DNA of 64,000 nt from GCA-2712985 sp964515905 (GCA_964515905.1 CAZEWK010000035.1:25158-89157); one strand, 5' to 3'. Shown: positions 1 to 9,506, numbered from the stretch's first letter. The notes: generated from the sequence alone by a model not told the origin. Translations and numbers: made by a program.

Positions 1-817
1 GAGCTCGGTATAACGTAAATGCGGGCAGTGTAAACGGTACACTAAATCGTTGAGACAGCACAACTTGGAATATGTCTCCCGCTGCAATATATTCTTTTGC
101 TTTTCTTACTCTTTGCCGAAATTCTTCTTGGCTCATATTGGAGTCTGGTTTTACAGATTCTGACGCTATTTCTTCTATATTTCGGCCTACTGGTAGATCC
201 TGTTCAAAGTCTATAGCGACACTATCTAGTCGTTCAATAGCAAGGGAATATGCCTCATCGGCTTCAACATCTCCACTAGGGCGAACTGGGGTAACTAAGA
301 TTATTGTATCTTGTATAGAATCAAAAATAGCCATCAAAGTTGGACGAATGAATAATCCGTCTGGTAGCTCTAATTTTGCTGGGTTGCTATCTGGAATTGC
401 CTCAACCAGTCTAATGGTCTCGTAACCCATATATCCAACTAAACCCGACGACATAGGTGGCAGGTGTTCTGGGAGTTCAATGGTTGACTCTGCTAATAAA
501 TCTCTTAACGAATCTAAAGCACCTTTTTCTTCAGGCACAAAAGCATCCGGTTCAATATTTGCATGGCGGTTAACTTCCGCTTTGTTTCCGTAACATCTCC
601 AGATAACGTCCGGTTTTAGACCTATTACAGAGTATCTTCCACGTGTTTTTCCTCCTTCAACAGATTCCAGAAGAAAACAATTTTTTTGATCTCCTGCTAT
701 TTTTAACATAGCCGAAACTGGTGTTTCTAAATCTGCAACCAGTTTGGTATATAGAATTTGAGGTCGTCCATTTTCGTAAACGGATTTGAACGATTGAATG
801 TCTGGCTCCACAAACAT
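1..817 (-). CDS. trpE: Anthranilate synthase component I, 5' part (cut by window edge)
   Basis: Chorismate-to-anthranilate enzyme of tryptophan synthesis. Only the first 272 codons are present; the gene runs off the left edge. The reverse-strand reading frame is open from the ATG at 815-817 and shows the TrpE N-terminal lobe, including an LLESVEGG segment (the tryptophan-binding loop of the family), GLVGYMGYE, and near the edge GDIFQVVLSQRFS, the start of the chorismate-binding fold. The ATG is 16 bases after the ppiD stop, with GGAG upstream, so it is probably the second gene of a ppiD-trpE operon, as often seen in alphaproteobacteria. The catalytic C-terminal domain is outside the window. 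The identification is strong; nothing can be said about integrity beyond the edge. Confidence 0.93.
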   Translation of the reverse strand, partial: MFVEPDIQSFKSVYENGRPQILYTKLVADLETPVSAMLKIAGDQKNCFLLESVEGGKTRGRYSVIGLKPDVIWRCYGNKAEVNRHANIEPDAFVPEEKGALDSLRDLLAESTIELPEHLPPMSSGLVGYMGYETIRLVEAIPDSNPAKLELPDGLFIRPTLMAIFDSIQDTIILVTPVRPSGDVEADEAYSLAIERLDSVAIDFEQDLPVGRNIEEIASESVKPDSNMSQEEFRQRVRKAKEYIAAGDIFQVVLSQRFSVPFTLPAFTLYRA

Positions 818-833
818 TGTAGAGATATCTCCG

Positions 834-2714
834 CTAAAACAGGTTATTCAGAAGTTGTTCATTAATCTTTACGCCGTATTGACTTTGAAGGGCTGTCTGG
901 AGAGTTATAAATATATCGTTTTGTATCGAATTACGGAGTTCTGTATTTAAGGATAATGATATGGTGTCGGTAGTTGGGTGATTCGAAATAATATTGGTTA
1001 ATATAGCTACCGCATATCTACCTTCACTAATCTTAATTGCATCTGTGATTTCTCCAGTTCTTAGTTCGAAAATGGAGCGAATAGCAGCATCATTGATTAG
1101 AAACTCCAGATCAGTGCCGTCCCTGGTAAAAGGTTTACCCCGTAATATTTCTAGATTGTATTCTTGGGCAGCACTTGCAAAACTTATATCAACAGCTCGA
1201 TCTTTAAATTCAGCGGCTGTTTCCCGGGCATTTTTATTTTGCCAATCAGCCTTCCAGGCTGAAATTACCCTTTCTCTCACCTTGTCTAAGGGTTGCAAGG
1301 TGGGTGACACTATGTGGTCGACTCTTATTTTGAATAAGGTGTTTCCTGGAGCTTCAAAAAAGGGCACATCGGTGTTAGGTTCACTTTCGAAAATAATTTC
1401 TAAAAGACCTGGAGCAACCGGCAATTGGTCGCTTAGTATTCGGTCAATCCCAAAGCCAGCTGCGTCAATCATTTCTACCGTTGACACTTTAATTCCAAGC
1501 GAACGAGCCGCTTCTTCTAATGTAGCTCCACCTCCCAATTCGTCTTCGAAGCGATCACTTAATTCAAATACAAGGTCAATTGCACGTTCCACCATAAGAT
1601 CTTGTTTTAGGATTTCACTAGCTTCAGAGTATTCTAGGGTCCGACCTTGAATAACTTCATTTGCCTGCAATAAATGCCAGCCAAAATCACTTTTCACAGG
1701 GGTGCTCACCTGAGATACATTCATAGTAAAAGCATAATCAGCTATTTCGACTAGAACTTCGTTTCTGGATACGGGTCCTAGTCTAATATCTGATTCTGTG
1801 ACACCGGTTTCTCCAATGATGACGTCGACAAAATTTTCGCCATTATTAATTCTGTTTAATGCTTTATCCGCCATTTCCTCTGTCGGAAACACACCCATAT
1901 TTAGATCAACCTGATCTGAAATTATGAATTCGTCTAGGCGATATTCGTATTCGTTACTTATTTCATCTTCCGAAATCGTAATTTCACTGATTAGGTCAGC
2001 GGGCCTAATCATTGCAAGTGACGCTGTACGGTATTCAGGCTCCATAAACCGTTGTCTATTTGTATCGTGGTATGAGTACAAATCTGTTTCTTCTGGATTA
2101 GGGACGTTAATAAGTTCTTCTCCATCTATGATTATTATATCGGCATTGCGTTTTTCATCTCTAAATTTTTGGATAGACGTAGCCATTTGGGTCGGAGTTC
2201 GAACACCGGTAATCAAACTGTCCAGAAGTTGCGCGCGCAATATATCTCCACGAAGTGTCTCAATAAATGTTTCAGTATTCATTCCATTTTGAATCGCTAC
2301 ATATTCAAATATCTCTTGATCGAAGTCACCTTCTTGATTTCGAAATTTAGTTGAAGATTTAATTTCCTTGATCACTAGTGAGTCAGGGACCGCCATTCCT
2401 AAGTCTGCACGAAATTTGTCAATACTTTCACGACCCATAATATTTTGGACTGTCGTTCGCACTATTCCAAGAGCGCGAGCTTGCTCCGCATCAATTTCAC
2501 CCGCACTCATTTGTCGAATTTTTTCTAATTCATTATTATATTCTTTTGCTATCTCAGAGGCACGAATGTTGGTGGAACCAATAGAAGCTACTATAGGATC
2601 AGTATTCCCTCGAAATAGGTCTCCCACACCCCATACAGCGAAACTAAGAGCTATAATTCCTAAAAATATCTTAATAGCCCATGATTTAATATTAGTAATA
2701 AGACTTTGGAACAT
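834..2714 (-). CDS. ppiD: Periplasmic folding chaperone, PpiD/SurA-type peptidyl-prolyl isomerase
   Basis: A 626-residue inner-membrane-anchored chaperone of the PpiD type. Residues about 13-33 form a single membrane segment after a short basic N-terminus, followed by a SurA-N-like helical region (about 35-230). A parvulin (PpiC) domain at about 240-350 contains a DFGWHLLQ segment typical of parvulins. A long C-terminal helical and second rotamase-like region follows. Its expected role is to help newly exported outer-membrane proteins fold on the periplasmic side. It precedes trpE with a 16-base gap and is transcribed divergently from tpiA, whose start lies about 200 bases away. The family is clear. 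Whether the parvulin domain is catalytically active cannot be judged, since PpiD homologues are often weak isomerases. Confidence 0.88.
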   Translation of the reverse strand: MFQSLITNIKSWAIKIFLGIIALSFAVWGVGDLFRGNTDPIVASIGSTNIRASEIAKEYNNELEKIRQMSAGEIDAEQARALGIVRTTVQNIMGRESIDKFRADLGMAVPDSLVIKEIKSSTKFRNQEGDFDQEIFEYVAIQNGMNTETFIETLRGDILRAQLLDSLITGVRTPTQMATSIQKFRDEKRNADIIIIDGEELINVPNPEETDLYSYHDTNRQRFMEPEYRTASLAMIRPADLISEITISEDEISNEYEYRLDEFIISDQVDLNMGVFPTEEMADKALNRINNGENFVDVIIGETGVTESDIRLGPVSRNEVLVEIADYAFTMNVSQVSTPVKSDFGWHLLQANEVIQGRTLEYSEASEILKQDLMVERAIDLVFELSDRFEDELGGGATLEEAARSLGIKVSTVEMIDAAGFGIDRILSDQLPVAPGLLEIIFESEPNTDVPFFEAPGNTLFKIRVDHIVSPTLQPLDKVRERVISAWKADWQNKNARETAAEFKDRAVDISFASAAQEYNLEILRGKPFTRDGTDLEFLINDAAIRSIFELRTGEITDAIKISEGRYAVAILTNIISNHPTTDTISLSLNTELRNSIQNDIFITLQTALQSQYGVKINEQLLNNLF

Positions 2715-2911
2715 GATTTAAGGGTCCCTGTAACTGACTTAGATTATAGTATTGAAGGCAAATGTGTTTCTTTTATGATAAGAACGGACGAAGTTACCAG
2801 CAACACCCAATTTTTTTCGGGAAATGCTGTTCTTTGGTTCAAAACATCTTTAAAAAAAATTGAATATGTAAAATTTTTAAATAACGCAACCTAATTTACC
2901 GGCTTAATTTC

Positions 2912-3682
2912 ATGTCTACTAAACTTATCCCTACAATAGTTGGAAACTGGAAAATGAACGGAACTCGGGAAAGTGCCGTATCTTGGATGAATTCTATGAA
3001 TCAACTGGTATCTGGTGAAAGGTTGAACGTGGACATCGTGGTTGCCGTCCCCTTCACACTCCTTAGTGTAATTAGCGATACGGTTGTGGATACTAATATA
3101 ATCAGTCTGTCCGGTCAGGACTGTTCCGAATATGGAACGGGAGCGCACACTGGTGATACTAGCGCAGAGATGTTAGTCGATGTTGGATGTAAATATGTTA
3201 TTACAGGACATTCGGAGAGAAGAGCAAATCACTATGAAAGTAACACTGTAGTAAAAAATAAGGCTGAGATGGCAATAAAAAATGGCTTGATTCCCATAAT
3301 TTGTATTGGAGAGAGTAAGTCCGATAGAGAATCTAAACAAACTCTTGACATTATAAAAACGCAATTGCTCGATTCAATGCCTCAGTGTCATGCTCAAGAA
3401 ATTAAGATCGTTATAGCTTACGAACCTGTGTGGGCAATCGGTACTGGGGTAACACCGGAATTAGGCGATATTATTGAAGTACATACTCATATACAAAACT
3501 TGCTTCATTCAGAGGTAGGTATCGAGAGGCACAGAGTTCAGGTATTGTATGGCGGTTCTGTTAAAGCTACGAATTCTGCAGATATACTAAATATTCCAGA
3601 GGTAGACGGTTGTTTAGTGGGTGGCGCCAGTTTAAATGCAGAAGAATTTTGGAGTATTTGTAGAAACTCCAATAATAACTAG
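2912..3682 (+). CDS. tpiA: Triose-phosphate isomerase
   Basis: Interconverts dihydroxyacetone phosphate and glyceraldehyde 3-phosphate in glycolysis. The 256-residue length is normal. The N-terminal NWKMNG places the substrate-binding Lys at residue 14, GHSERR carries the electrophilic His, and AYEPVWAIGTG carries the general-base Glu at the start of loop 6. LYGGSVK and GGASL near the C-terminus form the phosphate-binding loops. It is the first gene of a long plus-strand run (tpiA, secG, pyrG, kdsA, eno, ftsB) that mixes glycolysis with envelope and nucleotide functions, an order common in alphaproteobacteria. The start used is the ATG that puts NWKMNG at its usual distance from the N-terminus. 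Confidence 0.97.
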   Translation: MSTKLIPTIVGNWKMNGTRESAVSWMNSMNQLVSGERLNVDIVVAVPFTLLSVISDTVVDTNIISLSGQDCSEYGTGAHTGDTSAEMLVDVGCKYVITGHSERRANHYESNTVVKNKAEMAIKNGLIPIICIGESKSDRESKQTLDIIKTQLLDSMPQCHAQEIKIVIAYEPVWAIGTGVTPELGDIIEVHTHIQNLLHSEVGIERHRVQVLYGGSVKATNSADILNIPEVDGCLVGGASLNAEEFWSICRNSNNN

Positions 3683-3751
3683 TTATAGATTTTGATTGGA
3701 GGAAGATATAGTTTCATTGGGGGTTTGTAGAGCAATGGAGTTAAAATTAAT

Positions 3752-4072
3752 ATGACGGCAGTATTTTTGGTAATTCATCTCATGTTAGCGGTAGGGCTGG
3801 TTACGGTGGTACTACTGCAAAGAAGTGATGGGGGTGCGCTTGGCGGCATAGGCGGCGGTGGCGGAGCGGCAGGCGGCTTTGGTGGGTTAATGAGTGGACG
3901 CCAATCTGCCAACATGCTCACCCGCACTACCGCCATAATTGCGGCCTGTTTTATGGGTACTAGTTTGATTTTAGCCATTTTAGCCGCCCATCAATCGCAG
4001 CCGACCACTATCCTTGATGAAATACCATTGGAGGCTCAGGAGACAGTCCCAATTCCAATACCAGAAGATTAG
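3752..4072 (+). CDS. secG: Preprotein translocase subunit SecG
   Basis: Small accessory subunit of the SecYEG channel. The 106 residues show the SecG pattern: a first membrane helix (about 3-21), a QRSDGGALGG turn, a glycine-rich cytoplasmic loop, a conserved segment near the Asn-Met-Leu-Thr-Arg-Thr stretch, and a second membrane helix (about 62-80). A short Pro/Glu-rich tail ends the protein. The gly-rich loop is unusually dense (four GG-containing blocks in about 20 residues), which is normal for alphaproteobacterial SecG. It is placed between tpiA and pyrG, as in many relatives; it is 69 bases after tpiA. Confidence 0.95.
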   Translation: MTAVFLVIHLMLAVGLVTVVLLQRSDGGALGGIGGGGGAAGGFGGLMSGRQSANMLTRTTAIIAACFMGTSLILAILAAHQSQPTTILDEIPLEAQETVPIPIPED

Positions 4073-4208
4073 AGACCCAGTGTCATTGGATACCACACCT
4101 GAATAAAGTTAATATATTTAGATATCCTTAATTAGGAATAGAAATTTTTACTAGGTAGTGAAGGTTTCTGCTTGGGCTTCAGCCTAGAATAGGTTAGTTT
4201 GACGGCCC

Positions 4209-5837
4209 ATGACACGGTTTATATTTGTAACCGGTGGCGTGGTGTCCTCTCTTGGCAAAGGACTTGCGTCTGCTGCTCTTGCTGCTTTGCTTCAGGCTCG
4301 CGGATATACGGTTCGACTCAGAAAATTTGATCCCTACCTAAATATTGATCCGGGCACAATGAGCCCATTTCAACATGGAGAGGTATTTGTAACGGATGAT
4401 GGAGCTGAAACTGATTTAGACCTCGGACATTATGAACGTTTTACGGGTGTACCAGCGCACCAAAGTGATAATGCGACTGCGGGTCGAATATACTCAAACG
4501 TGATATCTAGGGAACGCAAAGGTGATTATCTCGGTGGCACTGTTCAAGTCATTCCCCACGTAACCGATGAAATTAAGGCATTTATTACTCACGATGTAGG
4601 TAGTGTGAATTTTTTGTTATGTGAGATTGGCGGCACAGTAGGAGATATTGAGAGCCAACCCTTTTTAGAAGCAATTCGCCAACTTAGATACGACCTTGGA
4701 GCTTCCCGGACGCTTTTCCTGCATCTTACATTAGTGCCCTATATTCCCTCCGCTGGTGAACTCAAAACCAAGCCGACCCAGCATTCTGTTAAGGAACTTA
4801 GGGGAATTGGGATTCAACCAGATATACTGTTATGTCGTTCTACACAGGAAATACCGATCTCAGAAAAACGAAAAATTGCGTTGTTCTGCAATGTTGGAGA
4901 AAATGACGTTATCCCTGCAGTAGATGTAAATTCTATATACGAAGTGCCGCTAAGTTACCACTCGGTAGGGTTGGATCATCAGGTGCTAAAAAAGTTTGAG
5001 TTAGATTCAAGCGCAAAACCAAACGTTCGCCATTGGGAAAAAATATTGAGCGTGATTAAAGCCCCGGATGGGGAAGTTACGATTGCCGTAGTTGGAAAAT
5101 ATACTGGATTAAGAGACGCGTATATTTCCTTATCAGAGGCTTTAACTCATGGCGGATTTACGCATAATGTGGGGGTAAAGATTCGGTGGATTGACGCTGA
5201 TCAAAATGTTACGAATGATGGACTCGATAGCTTAGAGGATGTTCACGGAATACTTGTGCCTGGAGGGTTTGGAGAACGCGGAACAGTCGGAAAGTTGGCG
5301 GCTATCAGGTACGCGAGAGAGCATCAGATTCCTTATTTTGGAATTTGTTTTGGCATGCAATTAGCAGTGATAGAAGCTGCACGAAATATTCTTGGGCTCA
5401 AAGAGGCATCTTCAACTGAATTCGGTCCCTGCATAGATCCTGTAATTGGTCTGATGAGTGAATGGGTTAATGAGGGAAATGTGGAAAAGAGAAGCTCTGA
5501 TAGTGATTTAGGAGGGACTATGCGCCTTGGAGCATATGATGCAATAATAAAATCAGGAACTCAATTGGCTAAGATCTACGATTGTGCTCAAATTTCTGAA
5601 CGTCACAGGCATCGGTACGAGGTAAATATAAAATATCGTCAATCTCTTGAAGAATGTGGTTTCACCTTTTCAGCGTTGTCGCCCGATGGAAAACTTCCCG
5701 AAGCTGTAGAATTAAGAGATCATCCATGGTTTGTAGGAGTGCAATTTCATCCAGAGTTAAAATCAAAACCGTTCGCACCACACCCGTTATTTTCTTCTTT
5801 TATAGGAGCTGCGTTAACTCATTCACGCTTGGTGTGA
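4209..5837 (+). CDS. pyrG: CTP synthase (glutamine hydrolysing)
   Basis: Makes CTP from UTP, ATP and glutamine. The 542-residue protein has both expected halves. The N-terminal synthetase domain begins FIFVTGGVVSSLGKG (P-loop) and contains DPYLNIDPGTMSPFQHGEVFV and the CEIGGTVGDIE motif. The C-terminal class-I glutamine amidotransferase domain starts at about residue 290. It has a GGFGERG oxyanion strand, the nucleophile Cys in GICFGMQLA, and the His/Glu pair in GVQFHPELKSKP. The gene follows a 136-base spacer after secG and is followed closely by kdsA (16 bases), so kdsA and eno are probably cotranscribed with it. Confidence 0.98.
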   Translation: MTRFIFVTGGVVSSLGKGLASAALAALLQARGYTVRLRKFDPYLNIDPGTMSPFQHGEVFVTDDGAETDLDLGHYERFTGVPAHQSDNATAGRIYSNVISRERKGDYLGGTVQVIPHVTDEIKAFITHDVGSVNFLLCEIGGTVGDIESQPFLEAIRQLRYDLGASRTLFLHLTLVPYIPSAGELKTKPTQHSVKELRGIGIQPDILLCRSTQEIPISEKRKIALFCNVGENDVIPAVDVNSIYEVPLSYHSVGLDHQVLKKFELDSSAKPNVRHWEKILSVIKAPDGEVTIAVVGKYTGLRDAYISLSEALTHGGFTHNVGVKIRWIDADQNVTNDGLDSLEDVHGILVPGGFGERGTVGKLAAIRYAREHQIPYFGICFGMQLAVIEAARNILGLKEASSTEFGPCIDPVIGLMSEWVNEGNVEKRSSDSDLGGTMRLGAYDAIIKSGTQLAKIYDCAQISERHRHRYEVNIKYRQSLEECGFTFSALSPDGKLPEAVELRDHPWFVGVQFHPELKSKPFAPHPLFSSFIGAALTHSRLV

Positions 5838-5853
5838 ATTTAAAAGGATTTCT

Positions 5854-6687
5854 ATGAGACACATTAGTATTGGTTCAGTTACTGTTGGCAATGATTTACC
5901 CTTGAATTTGATAGCGGGACCATGCGCTCTAGAGAGTAAAGATCACGCTCGAGAGATGTGTCACGCCTTGTTGGAAATAACAACGGAACTAGGGATTGGG
6001 TTAGTTTTTAAAACCTCTTTTGACAAGGCTAACCGTACTAGTCTCAATTCACCTCGTGGACTAGGTATGCTAGAAGCTATACCGATCCTTGCTGATCTCA
6101 GAAGCGAGTATGGATGCCCAGTTTTAACTGACGTTCATTTACCGGATCAGTGTGCACCCGTCGCTGAGGCAGTTGACATATTACAGATACCAGCATTTTT
6201 GTGCCGACAAACTGATCTTTTAATCGAAGCAGCAAGAACTGACAGAGTTGTGAATGTTAAGAAAGGGCAGTTCCTCTCCCCATGGGAAATGATGAATGTA
6301 GCGGATAAAATAACTAGTACTGGCAACCACAAAGTACTTTTATGTGAGCGAGGAACTAGCTTTGGCTATAATACTTTAATTTCTGATATGCGTTCCCTTC
6401 CAATTCTTGCATCTACAGGCTACCCGATTGTTTTTGATGCGACACATTCTGTTCAACAACCGGGGGGACAAGGGCATAAGAGTGGAGGACAACGAGAGTT
6501 TGTACCAGTATTGGCCAGGGCTGCCGTATCTATTGGAATTTCTATGGTATTTATGGAGACTCACGGAAATCCTGATTCTGCGCCATCGGATGGTCCCAAT
6601 ATGATACCTATTAAAAGTCTAAAGTCATTGCTTAAAACACTAATGAATATTGATAAAATCGCAAAGCAACATCCAATTAAGATTTGA
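5854..6687 (+). CDS. kdsA: 3-deoxy-8-phosphooctulonate synthase (KDO-8-P synthase)
   Basis: Condenses arabinose 5-phosphate with phosphoenolpyruvate to make KDO-8-P for lipopolysaccharide core. The 277 residues match the normal length. Motifs seen: IAGPCALES near the N-terminus (most homologues have Q where this has A), FKTSFDKANRTS, VLTDVHLPDQ, NVKKGQFLSPWEM, the CERGTSFGYN metal and substrate loop, and the C-terminal METHGNPDSAPSDGPN stretch. An AAGGATTT ribosome site lies just before the ATG. It sits between pyrG and eno; eno could supply PEP for this reaction. The presence of kdsA implies the organism makes KDO-containing LPS. Confidence 0.97.
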   Translation: MRHISIGSVTVGNDLPLNLIAGPCALESKDHAREMCHALLEITTELGIGLVFKTSFDKANRTSLNSPRGLGMLEAIPILADLRSEYGCPVLTDVHLPDQCAPVAEAVDILQIPAFLCRQTDLLIEAARTDRVVNVKKGQFLSPWEMMNVADKITSTGNHKVLLCERGTSFGYNTLISDMRSLPILASTGYPIVFDATHSVQQPGGQGHKSGGQREFVPVLARAAVSIGISMVFMETHGNPDSAPSDGPNMIPIKSLKSLLKTLMNIDKIAKQHPIKI

Positions 6688-6704
6688 TCCGGAGGTCGAC
6701 TGAT

Positions 6705-7985
6705 TTGACAGGCATAGCGGATATTCATGCTCGGGAAATATTAGACAGCCGCGGGAAACCAACCGTAGAAGTTGAGATATTACTAGAATCGGGAATTCGG
6801 GGCAGGGCTTCAGTGCCTTCGGGCGCATCAACCGGGAGCCACGAAGCCACCGAAATCAGGGATGGAGATAATACGAGGTATTTTGGGCAAGGAGTTTTAG
6901 ATGCTATAGGGTCTGTAAATGGTGAAATTTTTGATACTTTATCTGGGCAAGATGTGGAAGATCAAGTTTCGTTAGATAAGATGATGATAGCACTCGATGG
7001 AACAAGTAAAAAAGAAAGATTAGGTGCTAATGCCATATTAGGTGTTAGTCTTGCAGCGGCGAAAACGGCTGCACTTCAGGCTAGAGTCCCGCTATATACT
7101 TATTTAGGAGGTGTTTCATCCTATATTTTACCGGTTCCTATGATGAATATAATAAATGGGGGAGCACACGCTGATAATTTACTTGATATTCAAGAATTTA
7201 TGGTTGTCCCTTCAGGAGCTTCATGTTTTTCCGATGCATTAAGATGGGGGGCGGAAATTTTTCAGAGTCTGAGAAGCCGATTACGTGATAGCGGACATAG
7301 CACGGCAGTTGGAGATGAAGGAGGCTTTGCACCAGATCTTAGCAGCAATGAGAACGCACTGGAAGTAATTGTGGAATCCATAAGTGATACGGGTCTAAAA
7401 CCCGGAGTTGACGTATTACTGTCAGTTGACGTAGCCGCCAACGAGTTTTTAGAAGCAAATATTTATTCTATGCGAGGTGAAGGTAAAAATTTTAATTCAG
7501 ATGAATTAATTGGTTATCTACAAAGATTAACTGAGCAATTTCCTATTTCTTCTATTGAGGATCCGCTTGGCGAAGATGATTGGGATGGTTGGCAAGAAAT
7601 TACGAAACGCTTAGGACATAAAATACAATTGGTTGGGGATGATTTATTTGTAACAAATAAGGAGCGTCTCGAAAGAGGGATTAAGAATAATACCGCAAAT
7701 GCTATTCTAATAAAAATGAACCAAATTGGAACGGTTACGGAAACGATAGAAGCTATAGGAATAGCCCACAGAGCGGGTTACAGTTCGATTGTATCGCATC
7801 GATCTGGTGAAACCGAAGACACTTCGATAGCTGACCTCTCAGTGGCCACGAGTTGTGGTCAAATAAAAACAGGCTCGTTATCTCGGTCCGATAGGGTAGC
7901 AAAGTATAATCAATTACTTAGAATTGAAGAACACCTTGGTAAGAATGCACTTTACGGGCTTCCAGAGAAAAACTTTGGGCAATAG
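6705..7985 (+). CDS. eno: Enolase (TTG start)
   Basis: Converts 2-phosphoglycerate to phosphoenolpyruvate. The 426 residues contain the family landmarks: IHAREILDSRG at the N-terminus, SGASTGSHEA substrate loop, GDEGGFAP with a catalytic Glu, SIEDPLGEDDW and VGDDLFVTN metal ligands, the catalytic Lys in ILIKMNQIGT, and SHRSGETED. The start was chosen as the TTG at 6705: a GGAGG site sits at 6691-6695, nine bases upstream, and translation from here gives the usual short enolase N-terminus. An earlier in-frame TTG at 6684 would overlap kdsA and add seven residues lying over the ribosome site, so it was not used. Also expected to scaffold the RNA degradosome in some bacteria, not testable here. 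Confidence 0.96.
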   Translation: MTGIADIHAREILDSRGKPTVEVEILLESGIRGRASVPSGASTGSHEATEIRDGDNTRYFGQGVLDAIGSVNGEIFDTLSGQDVEDQVSLDKMMIALDGTSKKERLGANAILGVSLAAAKTAALQARVPLYTYLGGVSSYILPVPMMNIINGGAHADNLLDIQEFMVVPSGASCFSDALRWGAEIFQSLRSRLRDSGHSTAVGDEGGFAPDLSSNENALEVIVESISDTGLKPGVDVLLSVDVAANEFLEANIYSMRGEGKNFNSDELIGYLQRLTEQFPISSIEDPLGEDDWDGWQEITKRLGHKIQLVGDDLFVTNKERLERGIKNNTANAILIKMNQIGTVTETIEAIGIAHRAGYSSIVSHRSGETEDTSIADLSVATSCGQIKTGSLSRSDRVAKYNQLLRIEEHLGKNALYGLPEKNFGQ

Positions 7986-8005
7986 CCTGCGGAGATCGTT
8001 TAATT

Positions 8006-8329
8006 ATGAGAGATCAATTTAGAAAATATATTAAACACTCCATTCAGGCTATTCTGTTGACTGGTGTTAGCGTTTATCTAGGCTACCATTTTATTCAAGG
8101 GGAAAATGGATTGTTTACATGGCTGAAAGTGGCCAGACAGATTGATCTATCGAGTGCCGAATTAGTTAAACTTGTAAAAAAACGCGAAGACCTTGAACAT
8201 CGGGTTGCGCTCTTACGTCCCGAGGGATTAGATCCTGATATATTAGAAGAGCGTGTGCGTGAGGTCCTAAACTATGGCGCGGAAAACAATAGAGTAATAC
8301 TTAAGAGCAATCAACACACCGAGAAATAA
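8006..8329 (+). CDS. ftsB: Cell division protein FtsB / septum formation initiator
   Basis: A 107-residue bitopic protein of the FtsB/DivIC family. It has a short basic cytoplasmic N-terminus, one membrane helix at about residues 14-30, a leucine-heptad coiled coil (about 45-70, containing LVKKREDLEHRVALLRPE) and the family tail with DPDILEERVREVLNYG. FtsB forms a complex with FtsL and FtsQ that activates septal peptidoglycan synthesis. Its location between eno and the pyruvate dehydrogenase genes is standard in alphaproteobacteria. Only 20 bases separate it from eno, so it is probably in the same transcript. Confidence 0.92.
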   Translation: MRDQFRKYIKHSIQAILLTGVSVYLGYHFIQGENGLFTWLKVARQIDLSSAELVKLVKKREDLEHRVALLRPEGLDPDILEERVREVLNYGAENNRVILKSNQHTEK

Positions 8330-8413
8330 TACATCGGTATAGCTAATGAGACGAACTAGCCGCAGTGATAGCTATAAAAAACAAAGAAGACGTTATTCTT
8401 AACTGCTATTTTC

Positions 8414-8442
8414 TTGCTCCTTTATAACTTTCACTCTATCAT
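8414..8442 (+). promoter_or_regulatory. Candidate sigma-70 promoter before pdhA
   Basis: TTGCTC at 8414-8419 and TATCAT at 8437-8442 are separated by exactly 17 bases, in the 150-base non-coding gap between ftsB and pdhA. The -10 differs from consensus at one position; the -35 matches only TTG. A start near 8450 would leave about 30 bases of leader before the pdhA ATG. Weak evidence by itself, supported by its position at a functional break in the gene run. Confidence 0.3.
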
Positions 8443-8480
8443 TTTTTGGGTGAGTTTTAGATCTAACATATTGAGTTTAG

Positions 8481-9503
8481 ATGGCCGAAAATAAACGTCG
8501 TCCCAAACTTGCTCAGGCCACTGTCGCTCATGAAGCGTCTACGCAAGAACTAACTACGTTTTTCCGTGAAATGCTACTAATACGTAGATTTGAGGAGCGT
8601 GTTGGTCAAATGTATGGAATGGGCCTCATTGGCGGGTTCTTGCATTTGTATGTGGGCCAAGAAGCCGTCGTCGTGGGTGTCGAGAATGCTATTACCAGCA
8701 ATGACCCAATGATTACTAGCTATCGGTGCCATGGGCATATGTTGGCTAGGGGAGAGGAACCAAAGAAAGTTTTGTCAGAACTGACCGGTTCTTTTAACGG
8801 TGTTTCTAAAGGTAAGGGCGGTTCAATGCACATGTTTGCACCAGAAAAGGGCTTTTTTGGTGGGCATGGTATAGTCGGTGCCCAGGTACCAATTGGCACT
8901 GGTATTGCATTGGCACTAAAATACCGGGGTTCAAACAACGTTTGTTTCACTTTTTTTGGCGATGGTGCGGCCAATCAGGGACAGGTCTATGAATCTTATA
9001 ATATGGCCGCCCTGTGGAATCTTCCGGTTATATATGTAATAGAGAATAATCAATATGGCATGGGAACTTCAACAGTGCGGGCTAGCGCACAAACTGATTT
9101 TTATAGGCATGGTGAAGGACTAGGGATTCCTGGGATACAATGTGATGGAATGGATGTGCTCGCTGTGCGCGCGGCGTCCCGTGAAGCAGCTTCTTTTGCG
9201 CGGGCGGGAAACGGCCCGATGATTATCGAAATGAATACGTATCGTTACCGTGGCCACTCCATTTCGGATCCCGCAAAATATCGGCCCAAAGAGGAGGTGA
9301 GCGAAATTAGGGAAAACAGGGATCCAATTCAACAAGTGAAAAAGCGTTTGCTAGAGACTGGGGATATTAGAGAAAATCAATTAGATGATATAGACAAGGA
9401 AGTAAAAAGAATAGTGTTAGATGCCGCCACAGCTGCACAAAATTCCGAACAGCCGCCTGTCTCGGAACTCTACACTGATGTTTATCTGGACCAGGAATAC
9501 TAA
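8481..9503 (+). CDS. pdhA: Pyruvate dehydrogenase E1 component, alpha subunit
   Basis: Thiamine-diphosphate-dependent decarboxylase subunit of the pyruvate dehydrogenase complex (340 residues). The sequence shows a LIRRFEERVGQMYGMGLIGGF N-terminal helix region, the YRCHGHMLARG active-site segment, and the ThDP motif running from GDGAANQGQ to ENNQYGMGTS. The phosphorylation-loop region YRYRGHSISDP is conserved as in E1-alpha of the heterotetrameric type. It is followed after three bases by pdhB, so translation of the two subunits is likely coupled. The upstream gap carries a candidate promoter. Specificity for pyruvate rather than branched-chain acids is inferred from adjacency to the other PDH genes and from lipA. 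Confidence 0.96.
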   Translation: MAENKRRPKLAQATVAHEASTQELTTFFREMLLIRRFEERVGQMYGMGLIGGFLHLYVGQEAVVVGVENAITSNDPMITSYRCHGHMLARGEEPKKVLSELTGSFNGVSKGKGGSMHMFAPEKGFFGGHGIVGAQVPIGTGIALALKYRGSNNVCFTFFGDGAANQGQVYESYNMAALWNLPVIYVIENNQYGMGTSTVRASAQTDFYRHGEGLGIPGIQCDGMDVLAVRAASREAASFARAGNGPMIIEMNTYRYRGHSISDPAKYRPKEEVSEIRENRDPIQQVKKRLLETGDIRENQLDDIDKEVKRIVLDAATAAQNSEQPPVSELYTDVYLDQEY

Positions 9504-9506
9504 AGA

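Noticed and set aside
994..1650. A 218-codon plus-strand open frame opposite ppiD
   Set aside because: It lies wholly inside the ppiD coding region on the other strand, has Ser-rich low-information content, and ppiD has clear domains.
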